A stretch of DNA of 64,000 nucleotides, from NCBI RefSeq assembly GCF_036670025.1, contig NZ_CP137640.1:2886001-2950000 (forward strand), in the 5' to 3' direction. The first letter of the stretch is position 1, and every line of letters starts with the position of its first letter. Below the pieces are notes generated by a model that was not told the DNA's origin, searched no databases, and saw only the letters and a list, made by a program, of their open reading frames with translations. The translations under genes and the position numbers were made by a program. Below are positions 42,604 through 51,793 of the stretch, piece by piece. Origin of the DNA: Bacillus_BD oryzisoli (GTDB lineage Bacteria > Bacillota > Bacilli > Bacillales > Cytobacillaceae).

Positions 42604-43806
42604 ATGTTAAATTTTTCGTTAAACATTCCAACGAAGATTATTTTTGGAAAAGGCGAGGTCAATCGTTCTGGGGAAATTGTGAAAGACTACGGCAAAAAAG
42701 TATTATTGGTGACCGGACGTTCTTCAACTAAAAAAACAGGGTCCCTTAACAAAGTTACTATGTCATTACAAGGTGCAGGGGTCGATTTTATCGTATTTGA
42801 TCAAGTAGAGCCTAACCCAAGGGCAGAGACTGTGGATCGAGGGGGCCAAATCGCCCGCGAGGAAAAATGTGATGTCATTCTTGCTTTAGGCGGCGGTTCT
42901 GCGATGGATGCGGCCAAAGCCATTGCGACCGTGGCCGTTTCAGCAAGACCGATACATGAATATATTCGCGGAAGTAAAACAGGTCTTTGGAAAGAATTGC
43001 TGCCCATTAAAGAGGCACTCCCAATCATTACTATACCAACATTGGCTGCGACGGGGTCTGAAGCCAATTCCGGTGCCGTTATTACGAACTGGGAAACGAA
43101 GGAAAAGTCAGGAATTTCCGGCCCAGCCTTGTTTCCTCGTGTGGCTATCCTTGATCCTGAATTAACCTATACGGTTTCTGCAAGCTATACTGCAGACGGT
43201 GCGGTAGATATGTTCACCCATCTGTATGAAGGGTATATGACAGGGGATGAGAATGCAAACGTTCAGGATGAAATTACTGAAGGTCTCATGCGGAATGCAG
43301 TAAAATATGGCAAGCTTGCAATTGATAATCCAGAAGATTATAATGCCCGCGCACATCTACTTTGGACCAGTACGCTCGCTTTGATCGGAATTGCAAACTC
43401 CGGAAGAGGAGGGAGCTTCCCCGTTCATCAAATTGAACATACCTTGTCGGCACATTATGATATTTCACATGGACGCGGATTAGCAATACTAACCCCTGCT
43501 TATTTTCGTCAAATCATCAAAAAGGATCGGCCGCATCGTCTTGCCCGACTAGGCCGTCAAGTGTTTAACATTACACTTGATGATGATGCTGCTGCATGTG
43601 AGGCTACGATTGAAGCCTTGGTGGCTTGGTTTAAAGAAATTGGCACCTACGATACATTGAAAAATCTTGGGGTGAAAAAGGAAGATTTGAAGTTGATGGC
43701 AGATGAAACCATTCGTGTCGGAGGATTAGGTCAAAACTCCCTGGCTGCCACACATCCTTTATCTGCTGAAGAGATTCTTCAGATTTACGAGGAAGTATAT
43801 GAATAA
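42604..43806 (+). CDS. Iron-containing alcohol dehydrogenase, BDH-like
   Basis: A 400-residue group III dehydrogenase. The nucleotide-binding part has GGGSAMDAAKAIA and TLAATGSEANSGAVITN; the metal ligands are in the DMFTHLYEGYM region and in the HQIEHTLSAHYDISHGRGLA segment with its histidines. It interconverts aldehydes and alcohols with NAD(P)H. The YugJ/YugK-type butanol dehydrogenases of Bacillus are the closest match. GGGAGGAGA precedes the ATG. It is followed by a hairpin and a convergent gene, so it is a single-gene unit. Confidence 0.9.
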   Translation: MLNFSLNIPTKIIFGKGEVNRSGEIVKDYGKKVLLVTGRSSTKKTGSLNKVTMSLQGAGVDFIVFDQVEPNPRAETVDRGGQIAREEKCDVILALGGGSAMDAAKAIATVAVSARPIHEYIRGSKTGLWKELLPIKEALPIITIPTLAATGSEANSGAVITNWETKEKSGISGPALFPRVAILDPELTYTVSASYTADGAVDMFTHLYEGYMTGDENANVQDEITEGLMRNAVKYGKLAIDNPEDYNARAHLLWTSTLALIGIANSGRGGSFPVHQIEHTLSAHYDISHGRGLAILTPAYFRQIIKKDRPHRLARLGRQVFNITLDDDAAACEATIEALVAWFKEIGTYDTLKNLGVKKEDLKLMADETIRVGGLGQNSLAATHPLSAEEILQIYEEVYE

Positions 43807-43826
43807 TGGATTAAGGGATACAAAAA

Positions 43827-43854
43827 GGGAAAGAGTGATATTTTACTCTTTCCC
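43827..43854 (-). terminator. GGGAAAGAGT hairpin, terminator between convergent genes
   Basis: A 10-bp stem GGGAAAGAGT / ACTCTTTCCC with an 8-base loop and a T run on the minus strand, ending the terC-like gene. It is the fourth member of the GGGAAAGAGC family. Confidence 0.75.
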
Positions 43855-43860
43855 CGTCTA

Positions 43861-44580
43861 TTATGCTGTTTGTTTTCCTTCAACTTGTTTGGCAATGCTT
43901 TGATTTTTAAAATAACCAGCTGCAAGTACTATGGCTGTTATCGCAGCTAGAATGACATAGGCAATCGCGCCATGTGGAATATCTACCAAACTGTTTAAAT
44001 TTTTATCCTTTAAAATCATCTCTCCTGCAGTCCAAGAAAGAATCCCAGCACCCACATAAGCAATCCATGCAAATCTTTCCATCGCCTTCACAATGAATTT
44101 TGAACCAAAAATCATAATCGGAATACTAATGATGACCCCAAGTGCAATCATCCCGATATGACCATGTGCTGCCCCAGCAACAGCGACTACATTATCCAAA
44201 CTCATAACTGCATCTGCAATAATAATCGTTTGAATAGCTTTTAATAGACTATTATGTGATTTAATATTTGCATCCTCTTCACCTTCAACCAAAACCTTGT
44301 ACGCAATAAAGAGTAGAAGAGCGCCGCCGATAAGGTTTACATATGGAATTTGCAGCAGGTACACAATAATCGCTGCAAAGGCAACTCGCAAAATAACAGC
44401 TCCAGCTGTTCCCCAGAAAATCGCTTTATTTTGTAATTCTTTTGGCAGATTTCTTGTGGCCATGGCGATGACGACGGCATTATCACCCGACAGGATGATA
44501 TCAATTAGGATAATTTTCAGTAATGCGACGAGTGCTCCAGATGAAACAGCAACCCCAAGTGTTAGAAATAGGTTTTCCAT
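43861..44580 (-). CDS. TerC-family integral membrane protein (YjbE-like)
   Basis: A 239-residue protein with seven or so TM segments. TerC signatures are DIILSGDNAVVIAMATRNLP in the first half and ADAVMSLDNVVAVAGAAHGH in the second, each with the conserved acidic and asparagine residues in the membrane. Family members in Bacillus move manganese or supply it to exported proteins; no manganese riboswitch was found upstream, so this role is only inferred. AAAGGAGAA precedes the ATG. Confidence 0.88.
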   Translation of the reverse strand: MENLFLTLGVAVSSGALVALLKIILIDIILSGDNAVVIAMATRNLPKELQNKAIFWGTAGAVILRVAFAAIIVYLLQIPYVNLIGGALLLFIAYKVLVEGEEDANIKSHNSLLKAIQTIIIADAVMSLDNVVAVAGAAHGHIGMIALGVIISIPIMIFGSKFIVKAMERFAWIAYVGAGILSWTAGEMILKDKNLNSLVDIPHGAIAYVILAAITAIVLAAGYFKNQSIAKQVEGKQTA

Positions 44581-44724
44581 CTTTGTTGAATTCTCCTTTT
44601 ATAGTATCAGTGTTCGGTATACATTGTACCATTGCCTTTCTGAAATTTCAAAATAATAGCTCGGAAGATTTCTAATAATTGGAGACTGTTTATATTAAGG
44701 GGCATTAATATTACTTTTATTTTT

Positions 44725-46536
44725 CTATATCATGTCTTTGTCTTTTATAGATTGATATATATTGATAGCTAACTGTATATTAAATAATGTTTGGCTATCA
44801 TGCAAGTCGGTTAATAAAATTTCCTCCATTCGCTTTAAACGATAATTTAAGGTATTTGTATGAATGTGTAAAGAATCGGCCGTTTTCTTTATGTTTTGGT
44901 TTTGATCTAAATAAACAGTCAGAGTGCTTAACAATTCGCCTTTTCTAGATTGTTCATATTCAATGAGGGGGCCTAATACTTCTCTAATAAAATCGATCAA
45001 TTCTTCTTCAGAATTTTGTAAAATAAACCTCTGAACGCCAAGATCTGAATAACTAAGGACTCTGTGATCAAAAAGATATTGATTAAGAAACTGTATACAC
45101 TTTGTCGCTTCGATAAATGATTCATGAACAAACTTGAGTCCTTGCTTAATTCTGCCAATACCAATCGATACATCTATATCACTGTATTTATTATTAATCT
45201 CTTGCTGTAACTTTTTTGCCAATTCTTTTATTTCAACAACCCTATTAGAAGAAGAAAGTCTTGAAGGGAACGAGAGGAGAGCAATCATTTGATTTTCATC
45301 CCTTACTGCTGTTACCTGATAGTTTCTTCCATGTAGGATCATATTTGTCATGTGGAGTAAATTTCTGATTATGGGATCACCAATAACCTTTTGCTCGTTT
45401 AAATCTTTCAAATGAATAATAATAGAAACATAGTTCCAGTTAGGCTCAAAATGTAAATGTTTTGCTTTCTGAATGAGCACTTCATCCATTTGTCCTGAAA
45501 AAAGCTTCGTCACAAATTCTCCTCTTAAACGCTGCTGTGTTTCAAAAACGGCTTCCTCTTTTACCAATTCAAGTGAAATGACCGTACAAGCATGTTCAAG
45601 AGCAGCTATATCCAATTCACTCATGTTTTGTTTAGACAGGATAATGAGCCCGCCCAGTGATTTTTGCTTGGATCCAAGCGGTAATGCAACTAATTGATAA
45701 ATTTCATCATCTAATGGGATTTCAGAAACGGTATGAGAGCTTTCCAGAGTAAGGATAATTTGTTTTGCATACGCTTTCATATACTCGGTCATTTCCACAG
45801 AAAATGAGGAATGGCTGGCAGAAGCCCTAAGTTCTCCTATCTCATCAAAGAGAAACAAATGCTGTCCAATTGTTTTATGTATGAGATTCATAATCGATTG
45901 TATTCCTTCACCATTTACAACAAGATTGGCTAAGTTTCTATGTATTTCAATTGAATGTGAAAGCTTCTGAACCATTAATTCCTTTTCATAATATAAAATT
46001 GATTTTTCCAAGGCAACAGCCGCCTGGTGGCCAATCGCTTCCAATAGGTGAATATCTTCTTGCTTAAACTGCATAGAGTGTTCAAAGGAGTCCAAAGTAA
46101 TCACGCCTATACATATTCCATTTTTTAAAATAGGAGAAGAAATAACAGATGTAAAATGAAAATTACTAGGAATAGAGCGTTCCAATAAATCTCTATTATA
46201 TGGTGTTAATGTAGAAAGTGCCTGTTTCACTTCTTTCTCATCACGAAAAAAGAGAGAAGTTTTTGCTGCAAAGGCCATCCCTGTCATGGATTCACCGCTA
46301 ACTAGTTTAATTTGCCGAAATATATGTGGATAAAATATTCCTTGAGCTGACTTTGCGATTAGTCGATTCTGGTTTTTGTCAAAAACCCATATAGATCCAC
46401 CTCCAGCAGCTTCAACGACAGATATGGTTTCATTCATAATTGAATCAAATATGGTATCAATATCTAATTTGGAATTGATAACGTTAGACACATGGATTAA
46501 GGACTCTAATTGCCGGCGAGTTAATGTATCTTGCAT
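44725..46536 (-). CDS. GAF-PucR-type transcriptional regulator
   Basis: A 603-residue regulator. A GAF sensor domain covers about residues 20-175 (DTIFDSIMNETISVVEAAGG, LLEAIGHQAAVALEKS). A middle section follows. The C-terminal PucR/CdaR-type helix-turn-helix is LTVYLDQNQNIKKTADSLH followed by IHTNTLNYRLKRMEEILL. It is transcribed divergently from the leucine/isovalerate operon, with about 300 bases between, so it most likely controls that operon and senses an acyl or small-molecule signal (inference). AAAGGATG precedes the ATG. Confidence 0.87.
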   Translation of the reverse strand: MQDTLTRRQLESLIHVSNVINSKLDIDTIFDSIMNETISVVEAAGGGSIWVFDKNQNRLIAKSAQGIFYPHIFRQIKLVSGESMTGMAFAAKTSLFFRDEKEVKQALSTLTPYNRDLLERSIPSNFHFTSVISSPILKNGICIGVITLDSFEHSMQFKQEDIHLLEAIGHQAAVALEKSILYYEKELMVQKLSHSIEIHRNLANLVVNGEGIQSIMNLIHKTIGQHLFLFDEIGELRASASHSSFSVEMTEYMKAYAKQIILTLESSHTVSEIPLDDEIYQLVALPLGSKQKSLGGLIILSKQNMSELDIAALEHACTVISLELVKEEAVFETQQRLRGEFVTKLFSGQMDEVLIQKAKHLHFEPNWNYVSIIIHLKDLNEQKVIGDPIIRNLLHMTNMILHGRNYQVTAVRDENQMIALLSFPSRLSSSNRVVEIKELAKKLQQEINNKYSDIDVSIGIGRIKQGLKFVHESFIEATKCIQFLNQYLFDHRVLSYSDLGVQRFILQNSEEELIDFIREVLGPLIEYEQSRKGELLSTLTVYLDQNQNIKKTADSLHIHTNTLNYRLKRMEEILLTDLHDSQTLFNIQLAINIYQSIKDKDMI

Positions 46537-46833
46537 CTACTAACATCCTTTCTCTAAGCAATCTATTCATTTTACATTTAACCTATTTTTTTCGTTTTTG
46601 TGTAAAAGACACAAAAATTTATCTGAATATTCATTTAATCGGACATAGATTAAAACTCTCAGAAACTATATTATAATTATAAGAAAATTTAGAATATATT
46701 GAAAGGGGGAGATTCTATAGAAATTTTAAATGCATTTTGACATTTGATACAAAGAAAAGGGATTATTTATCGGTTTGTTTCAAAAAATTTTTATCAATAT
46801 GAGTCAGAATATTCGGAAAGATGGTGCAGACAA

Positions 46834-47973
46834 ATGAATTTTGATTTAACGAAAGAACAAGAGATGATACGCAAGTTAATTCGGGATTTTTCTGATGAAG
46901 AAGTTGCTCCTGGTGCAGATGAACGAGATCGAACGGGGGAATTCCCGAAGGAAATTTTTGCAAAATTATCAGAGTTAGGGATCATGGGACTTCCTTTCCC
47001 TGAACAATATGGTGGTGGTGATGCTGATACGATCAGCTTTGCCATTGTCGTTGAAGAACTAAGCCGCGTTTGTGGATCAACAGGCATTACATATTCTGCG
47101 CATATTTCATTAGGAGGGGCACCTCTTCATCTATTTGGTACCCACGAGCAAAAGGAGAGATACTTAACACCGATTTGCACTGGAGAATCTTTTGGAGCAT
47201 TTGGATTGACTGAGCCAAATGCAGGCTCTGATGCAAGCGGCACCCAAACAACAGCCGTTCTTGATGGAGAGGAGTGGGTCATTAACGGCTCAAAATGCTT
47301 TATTACAAATGCAAGCTATGCCAAACACCTTGCCGTGACAGCCGTAACAGACCGATCAAAAGGAATCCACGGAATCACTGCATTTATTGTACCTACTGAT
47401 GCTCCTGGATTCACTGTGATTGACAACTACGAAAAAATGGGTTTACATGCGTCAAATACCACCGAATTGATCCTAGAAAATGTAAGAGTACCTAAAGAAA
47501 ATCTGCTGGGAACGGAAGGAAACGGTTACAAGCAATTTTTAGCTACTCTTGATGGCGGAAGAATTGGAATCGGTGCCATGGCAGTAGGTATTGCACAAGG
47601 AGCATATGAAAAAGCTCTTCAATATGCTAAAGAAAGAAAACAGTTTGGAAAGAGCTTATCCAACTTCCAGGCGATTCAATTTAAATTAGCTGACATGGCC
47701 ATGAATATTGAATTAGCTCGGAATATGGTTTACAAAGCAGCTTGGTTAAAGGATCAAGGCAGAGCGTTTAAAAAGGAAGCGGCGTATGCGAAATTATTTG
47801 CTTCTGAAATCTGCATGCGTATATGTGATCAAGCTGTTCAAATTCATGGCGGATATGGATATATGAAGGAATATCAGGTTGAGCGATTCTTCCGTGATGC
47901 GAAGCTGTTGGAAATTGGTGAAGGAACATCTGAAGTTCAACGTATGGTCATTGCCAAGCAAATTGGATGTTAA
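46834..47973 (+). CDS. yngJ: Acyl-CoA dehydrogenase, probable isovaleryl-CoA dehydrogenase
   Basis: A 379-residue FAD flavoprotein. Typical signatures are FGAFGLTEPNAGSDASGTQT and the C-terminal QIHGGYGYMKEYQVERFFRD. As the first enzyme of an operon that also holds methylcrotonyl-CoA carboxylase, methylglutaconyl-CoA hydratase and HMG-CoA lyase, its likely substrate is isovaleryl-CoA from leucine. The start MNFDLTKEQEMIRKLI is family-like; a 30-residue upstream extension has no homology. The RBS before 46834 is weak, whereas AAAGGGGGAG at 46700 has no gene right after it. Confidence 0.87.
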   Translation: MNFDLTKEQEMIRKLIRDFSDEEVAPGADERDRTGEFPKEIFAKLSELGIMGLPFPEQYGGGDADTISFAIVVEELSRVCGSTGITYSAHISLGGAPLHLFGTHEQKERYLTPICTGESFGAFGLTEPNAGSDASGTQTTAVLDGEEWVINGSKCFITNASYAKHLAVTAVTDRSKGIHGITAFIVPTDAPGFTVIDNYEKMGLHASNTTELILENVRVPKENLLGTEGNGYKQFLATLDGGRIGIGAMAVGIAQGAYEKALQYAKERKQFGKSLSNFQAIQFKLADMAMNIELARNMVYKAAWLKDQGRAFKKEAAYAKLFASEICMRICDQAVQIHGGYGYMKEYQVERFFRDAKLLEIGEGTSEVQRMVIAKQIGC

Positions 47974-48010
47974 TAATTATGGAATAAAAAATGGATAAAG
48001 GAGCCAATAC

Positions 48011-49966
48011 ATGGATATCAGTGGAATCTTACAAGTCGTTTCAAATAGCAAACTCATTTTTCCAGAAGAAGAAAAAGTGCGTTCAACCTCCATTGGAAGC
48101 AGCGATGCATTTCAAGAGCTTCTGAAACTATCCCAAGAAGATCCTGCCACCTTTTGGGATCGTGCAGCCCGTGAACTGGTCTGGTATGAACCATGGAATG
48201 AAACAATTAGTGGTCAACTCCCTGATTTTCGTTTTTTTACTGGCGGTATTAGTAACCCGAGTGTCAATTTACTTGACCGGCATGTAGAAAATGGCGCAGG
48301 AAACCGAACCGCTCTTATTTGGGAAGGTGAAAATGGGGACACCAAATTTTATACGTATAATATGCTTCTTGCCGAAGTAAACCGCTTTGCGAATGTCCTT
48401 AAATCCTTTGGTGTAAAAAAAGGAGATTGTGTAGCTATATATCTTCCAAATCTCGCTGAAGCTTTTATCTCTGTTTTAGCTTGTTTCCGAATTGGCGCAG
48501 TTTACAATACGATCTTCTCTGGTTATTCCGAAAAATCATTGACAGACCGACTCGTCAATTTTGAGCCAAAAGTATTGGTCACTGCGGATGCAACCGAACG
48601 CAGGGGGAAAATCATTCACTTGAAAGAAAAAGTTGATGCGGTTGTACCTTCGATTCCTTCTATCGAGGCAGTTATTGTGGTAGACCGATTAGGTTCAGAG
48701 GTTCATATGAAAGAAGGCCGGGATTACTGGTGGCATGAAGAAACAAAAGCAGCAAGCATCGTTTGTGAACCTGAGAAAATAGAAGCAAACGAGAGCGGTA
48801 TTGTGTTTTATACAAGTGGTACGACAGGCAAACCAAAGGGTGTCGTACATTCCGGTATGGCCTTTGTCACACAAAATTACACATATGCCAAGTATCATAT
48901 GGATCACCATCCTGACGATGTTTTCTGGTGTACAGCGGATATTGGCTGGTTAACGATGCATATTTGGGGAATTACAGGTGCCTTGGCGAATGGTGTAACA
49001 ACCGTTGTCTTTGAAGGAGCCGTTGATTATCCAACAAAGGATCGCTTTTATCAAATCATTGAAAAATACAGGGTAAATAAACTGTTTACTGCTCCAACAG
49101 CGTTAAGAATGTTAAAAAGTATGGGAGAAAAGGCATTGGAGAAATTTGATCTATCCTGCCTTGATGTCATATCACTTGTTGGAGAACCTTTTGATCCTGA
49201 AACCTGGCATTGGACCTATGATGTTTTAGGAAAGAAGAAGGTATATATCAATAATACATGGGGTCAAACCGAAACAGCGGGATCACCTATCGCTAGTGCT
49301 GCTTGGCTGACACCAATGAAACCAGGTTCCTCAGGTACTCCATTTTTAGGCGCTGTTATGGATGTAGTTGATGAAGAAGGCAATCCAGTTAAACCTGGCA
49401 GGTTAGGGAATCTTGTAATTAGAAAACCATTCCCGATGCTATGCCGGACACTTTGGAAAGAACCTGAGCGATACTACGCATCCTATTTTAGCCAAGTGGA
49501 TGGCTGCTATTATGCCAGCGACCTGGCATTAATCGATGAGGATGGATATGTATGGGTGGTTGGCCGCTCAGATGACGCATTTAATGTAGCAGGACACCGC
49601 TTAAGTACAATGGAGATGGAAAGCGCGGTACTAGAAATTGAGGGTATTTCTGAAACCGCAGTCATTGGAATTCCGGATGAAATTAAAGGAGAAGCTCCGC
49701 TTGTATTTGTCCGACCAGCAGATGGCTATCAAGAAACAGAAGAATTAAAACAACAAATACATGATCAAATCATTCAACAAATTGGTAAGATTGCCGCTCC
49801 AAAATCGATTGTTTTTACTGATACATTGCCGAAAACAGTCAGCGGAAAAATTATGCGTCGTTTATTAAAGGAAATTGTTGTTTCTGGAAAGGTTCAAGGT
49901 GACATTACTGGACTAGAAGATCCGGCTACGGTTGCACAAATTCAAAGAATACTTGTTGAAAATTAA
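48011..49966 (+). CDS. Acetyl/acyl-CoA synthetase, AMP-forming (ACAS type)
   Basis: A 651-residue ligase with the ACAS N-terminal domain (FWDRAARELVWYEPWNET). The AMP-binding core is FYTSGTTGKPKGVVH; A5 is NNTWGQTETAG (acetyl-CoA synthetases have DTWWQTE). The C-terminal lysine site is PKTVSGKIMRR. It makes acyl-CoA from a short-chain acid and ATP. In this place it could activate isovalerate or acetoacetate; the yngI product of B. subtilis is shorter and of a different subgroup. AAAGGAGCC precedes the ATG, 38 bases after yngJ. Confidence 0.87.
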   Translation: MDISGILQVVSNSKLIFPEEEKVRSTSIGSSDAFQELLKLSQEDPATFWDRAARELVWYEPWNETISGQLPDFRFFTGGISNPSVNLLDRHVENGAGNRTALIWEGENGDTKFYTYNMLLAEVNRFANVLKSFGVKKGDCVAIYLPNLAEAFISVLACFRIGAVYNTIFSGYSEKSLTDRLVNFEPKVLVTADATERRGKIIHLKEKVDAVVPSIPSIEAVIVVDRLGSEVHMKEGRDYWWHEETKAASIVCEPEKIEANESGIVFYTSGTTGKPKGVVHSGMAFVTQNYTYAKYHMDHHPDDVFWCTADIGWLTMHIWGITGALANGVTTVVFEGAVDYPTKDRFYQIIEKYRVNKLFTAPTALRMLKSMGEKALEKFDLSCLDVISLVGEPFDPETWHWTYDVLGKKKVYINNTWGQTETAGSPIASAAWLTPMKPGSSGTPFLGAVMDVVDEEGNPVKPGRLGNLVIRKPFPMLCRTLWKEPERYYASYFSQVDGCYYASDLALIDEDGYVWVVGRSDDAFNVAGHRLSTMEMESAVLEIEGISETAVIGIPDEIKGEAPLVFVRPADGYQETEELKQQIHDQIIQQIGKIAAPKSIVFTDTLPKTVSGKIMRRLLKEIVVSGKVQGDITGLEDPATVAQIQRILVEN

Positions 49967-49991
49967 TTCGATAAATAGTTAGTCAGGAGTG

Positions 49992-50029
49992 CCAGTCATT
50001 TGTTAGGACAATGACCGGCAAATGACTGG
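49992..50029 (+). other. Intercistronic hairpin
   Basis: An 11-bp perfect stem (CCAGTCATTTG / CAAATGACTGG) with a 16-base loop, in the 200-base gap between the synthetase and biotin carboxylase genes. No T run follows, so it may be an mRNA processing or stability element and not a terminator. Confidence 0.55.
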
Positions 50030-50175
50030 TTCCATATACTAGATAAGGAGTTAATGAGAATCGAAGCCTGAAAAAAGAATGCTTCCATCGTTACATACCA
50101 CCTCAAAAAGACAATGCTTTGTCATGAAACCACTGAGTTTTGAACCAATTTTAATAAGTGAAAGGGTGGAAAGAC

Positions 50176-51537
50176 ATGTTCAAAAAAATATTAATTGCCA
50201 ATCGCGGCGAAATCGCTGTTCGGGTCATGTGTACATGCAAAGCCTTAGGGATTACAACCATTGGAGTATACTCAGAAGCTGATGCAGATGCACCCCATGT
50301 AAAAATGGCAGATGAATCCTATTTAATCGGCGGTTCGCGCGTAGCAGAAAGCTATTTGAATATCGATAAGATTTTAGATGTTGCAAGATTAACAAATGCA
50401 GAAGCAATCCACCCTGGATATGGCTTACTCTCTGAAAATGCTGAATTTGCCCGACGCTGCACGGAAGCAGGCCTTACCTTTATCGGGCCTTCTCCAGAGG
50501 TTATTTCCAAAATGGGAAGTAAGATCGAATCACGTAAAGTGATGGAGGAAGCAGGCGTTCCTGTCGTTCCAGGCATTACCTACCCGCTGGCAGATGCAGA
50601 GGAGGCGGTAGAAGTCGCAGACCGCATTGGTTATCCCGTCATGCTAAAAGCATCCGCTGGGGGTGGCGGAATTGGAATGCAAGTGGTCCAAAACGGGGAT
50701 GAAATCCGCAAAGCATTTGCGGGGAATCAAAAGCGTGCTACTGATTTCTTTGGCGATGGAGCAATGTATATTGAAAAATTCGTTGAAAATCCAAGACATA
50801 TTGAGATTCAAATCTTGGCTGACAGTTTTGGAAATGCTGTTTATCTTTGGGAGCGTGAATGTTCAGTCCAGCGCCGTCATCAAAAAGTCGTAGAAGAAGC
50901 CCCGTCCTCCTTTATTACTGAAAAAACTCGAACCAAGATGGGGGAAGCTGCAGTAAAGGCAGCAAAATCCATTGGCTATAAAAATGCAGGAACCATCGAG
51001 TTCTTAGTTGATGAGGAGCAAAATTTTTACTTTCTTGAAATGAATACCCGTTTGCAAGTAGAGCATCCGGTTACAGAGGAAATTACAGGTTTAGATTTAG
51101 TTGAACAACAATTGAAAATAGCTTTAGGTGAAGCTCTGAAATTTTCTCAAGAAGAGGTGAAACGTGAGGGGCATGCCATTGAGGTTAGAATCTACGCAGA
51201 GGATCCCAAAACATTTTTCCCTTCACCAGGAAAAATCACGAAATTAGAATTGCCGAACGGACCTGGAGTTCGACATGAATTAGCCATTCATTGTCAATCT
51301 GTAGTCACACCATTTTATGATCCAATGATTGCGAAACTTGTAATTAAAGGCAGTAATCGTGAAGAGGCCATCCAGCGTCTGCAGGATGCATTAGCTGATT
51401 ATCAGATTGAAGGGATTAAAACAAATATCCCCATGCTGCAAGAGGTTATTGCCCACGCGGCATTCCATTCAGGTGATACGACAACAGACTTTGTTAGCAA
51501 ATATATACAAACGAAAAAAACAAATAACGTAAAATAG
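50176..51537 (+). CDS. yngH: Biotin carboxylase subunit of acyl-CoA carboxylase
   Basis: A 453-residue ATP-grasp enzyme. N-terminal KKILIANRGEIAVRVMCTC, glycine loop ASAGGGGIGMQ, HIEIQILAD, and EMNTRLQVEHPVTE with catalytic residues are all intact. It carboxylates the biotin on the small carrier encoded next. The carrier and the carboxyltransferase at 53545 complete a 3-methylcrotonyl-CoA carboxylase. The ATG at 50176 follows GGGTGGA. Biotin carboxylase and carrier are separate genes, as in the B. subtilis yng cluster. Confidence 0.9.
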   Translation: MFKKILIANRGEIAVRVMCTCKALGITTIGVYSEADADAPHVKMADESYLIGGSRVAESYLNIDKILDVARLTNAEAIHPGYGLLSENAEFARRCTEAGLTFIGPSPEVISKMGSKIESRKVMEEAGVPVVPGITYPLADAEEAVEVADRIGYPVMLKASAGGGGIGMQVVQNGDEIRKAFAGNQKRATDFFGDGAMYIEKFVENPRHIEIQILADSFGNAVYLWERECSVQRRHQKVVEEAPSSFITEKTRTKMGEAAVKAAKSIGYKNAGTIEFLVDEEQNFYFLEMNTRLQVEHPVTEEITGLDLVEQQLKIALGEALKFSQEEVKREGHAIEVRIYAEDPKTFFPSPGKITKLELPNGPGVRHELAIHCQSVVTPFYDPMIAKLVIKGSNREEAIQRLQDALADYQIEGIKTNIPMLQEVIAHAAFHSGDTTTDFVSKYIQTKKTNNVK

Positions 51538-51548
51538 GAGGAATAATC

Positions 51549-51761
51549 ATGAGTGAAGTATTAGCAAGTATGGCAGGAAACGTTTGGAAGGTATTAGTGA
51601 AAGCTGGAGATCAAGTAGAAGAGGGTCAAGATGTAGTGATTCTAGAATCAATGAAAATGGAAATTCCAATTGCCGCTGACTTCGACGGAACGGTAAAAGA
51701 AGTAAAAGTGAATGAAGGCGACTTTGTGAACGAAGGCGATATCATTGTTGAAGTTGAATAA
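51549..51761 (+). CDS. yngHB: Biotin/lipoyl carrier protein
   Basis: A 70-residue single biotinyl domain. The biotinylation motif is ESMKMEIP, with Lys at about residue 36. It starts 11 bases after the biotin carboxylase stop. It is the small stand-alone carrier of the methylcrotonyl-CoA carboxylase. Confidence 0.93.
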   Translation: MSEVLASMAGNVWKVLVKAGDQVEEGQDVVILESMKMEIPIAADFDGTVKEVKVNEGDFVNEGDIIVEVE

Positions 51762-51793
51762 AGCCTAAATATAGGTGGAAAGGAGATGGAGCA

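Noticed and set aside
44581..44724. Manganese (yybP-ykoY) riboswitch before the TerC-like gene
   Set aside because: The 140 bases before the start have no conserved riboswitch loops; an ordinary RBS is seen.
50079..50282. 67-codon frame before the biotin carboxylase gene
   Set aside because: It overlaps the start of a well-supported gene in another frame and has no motif.
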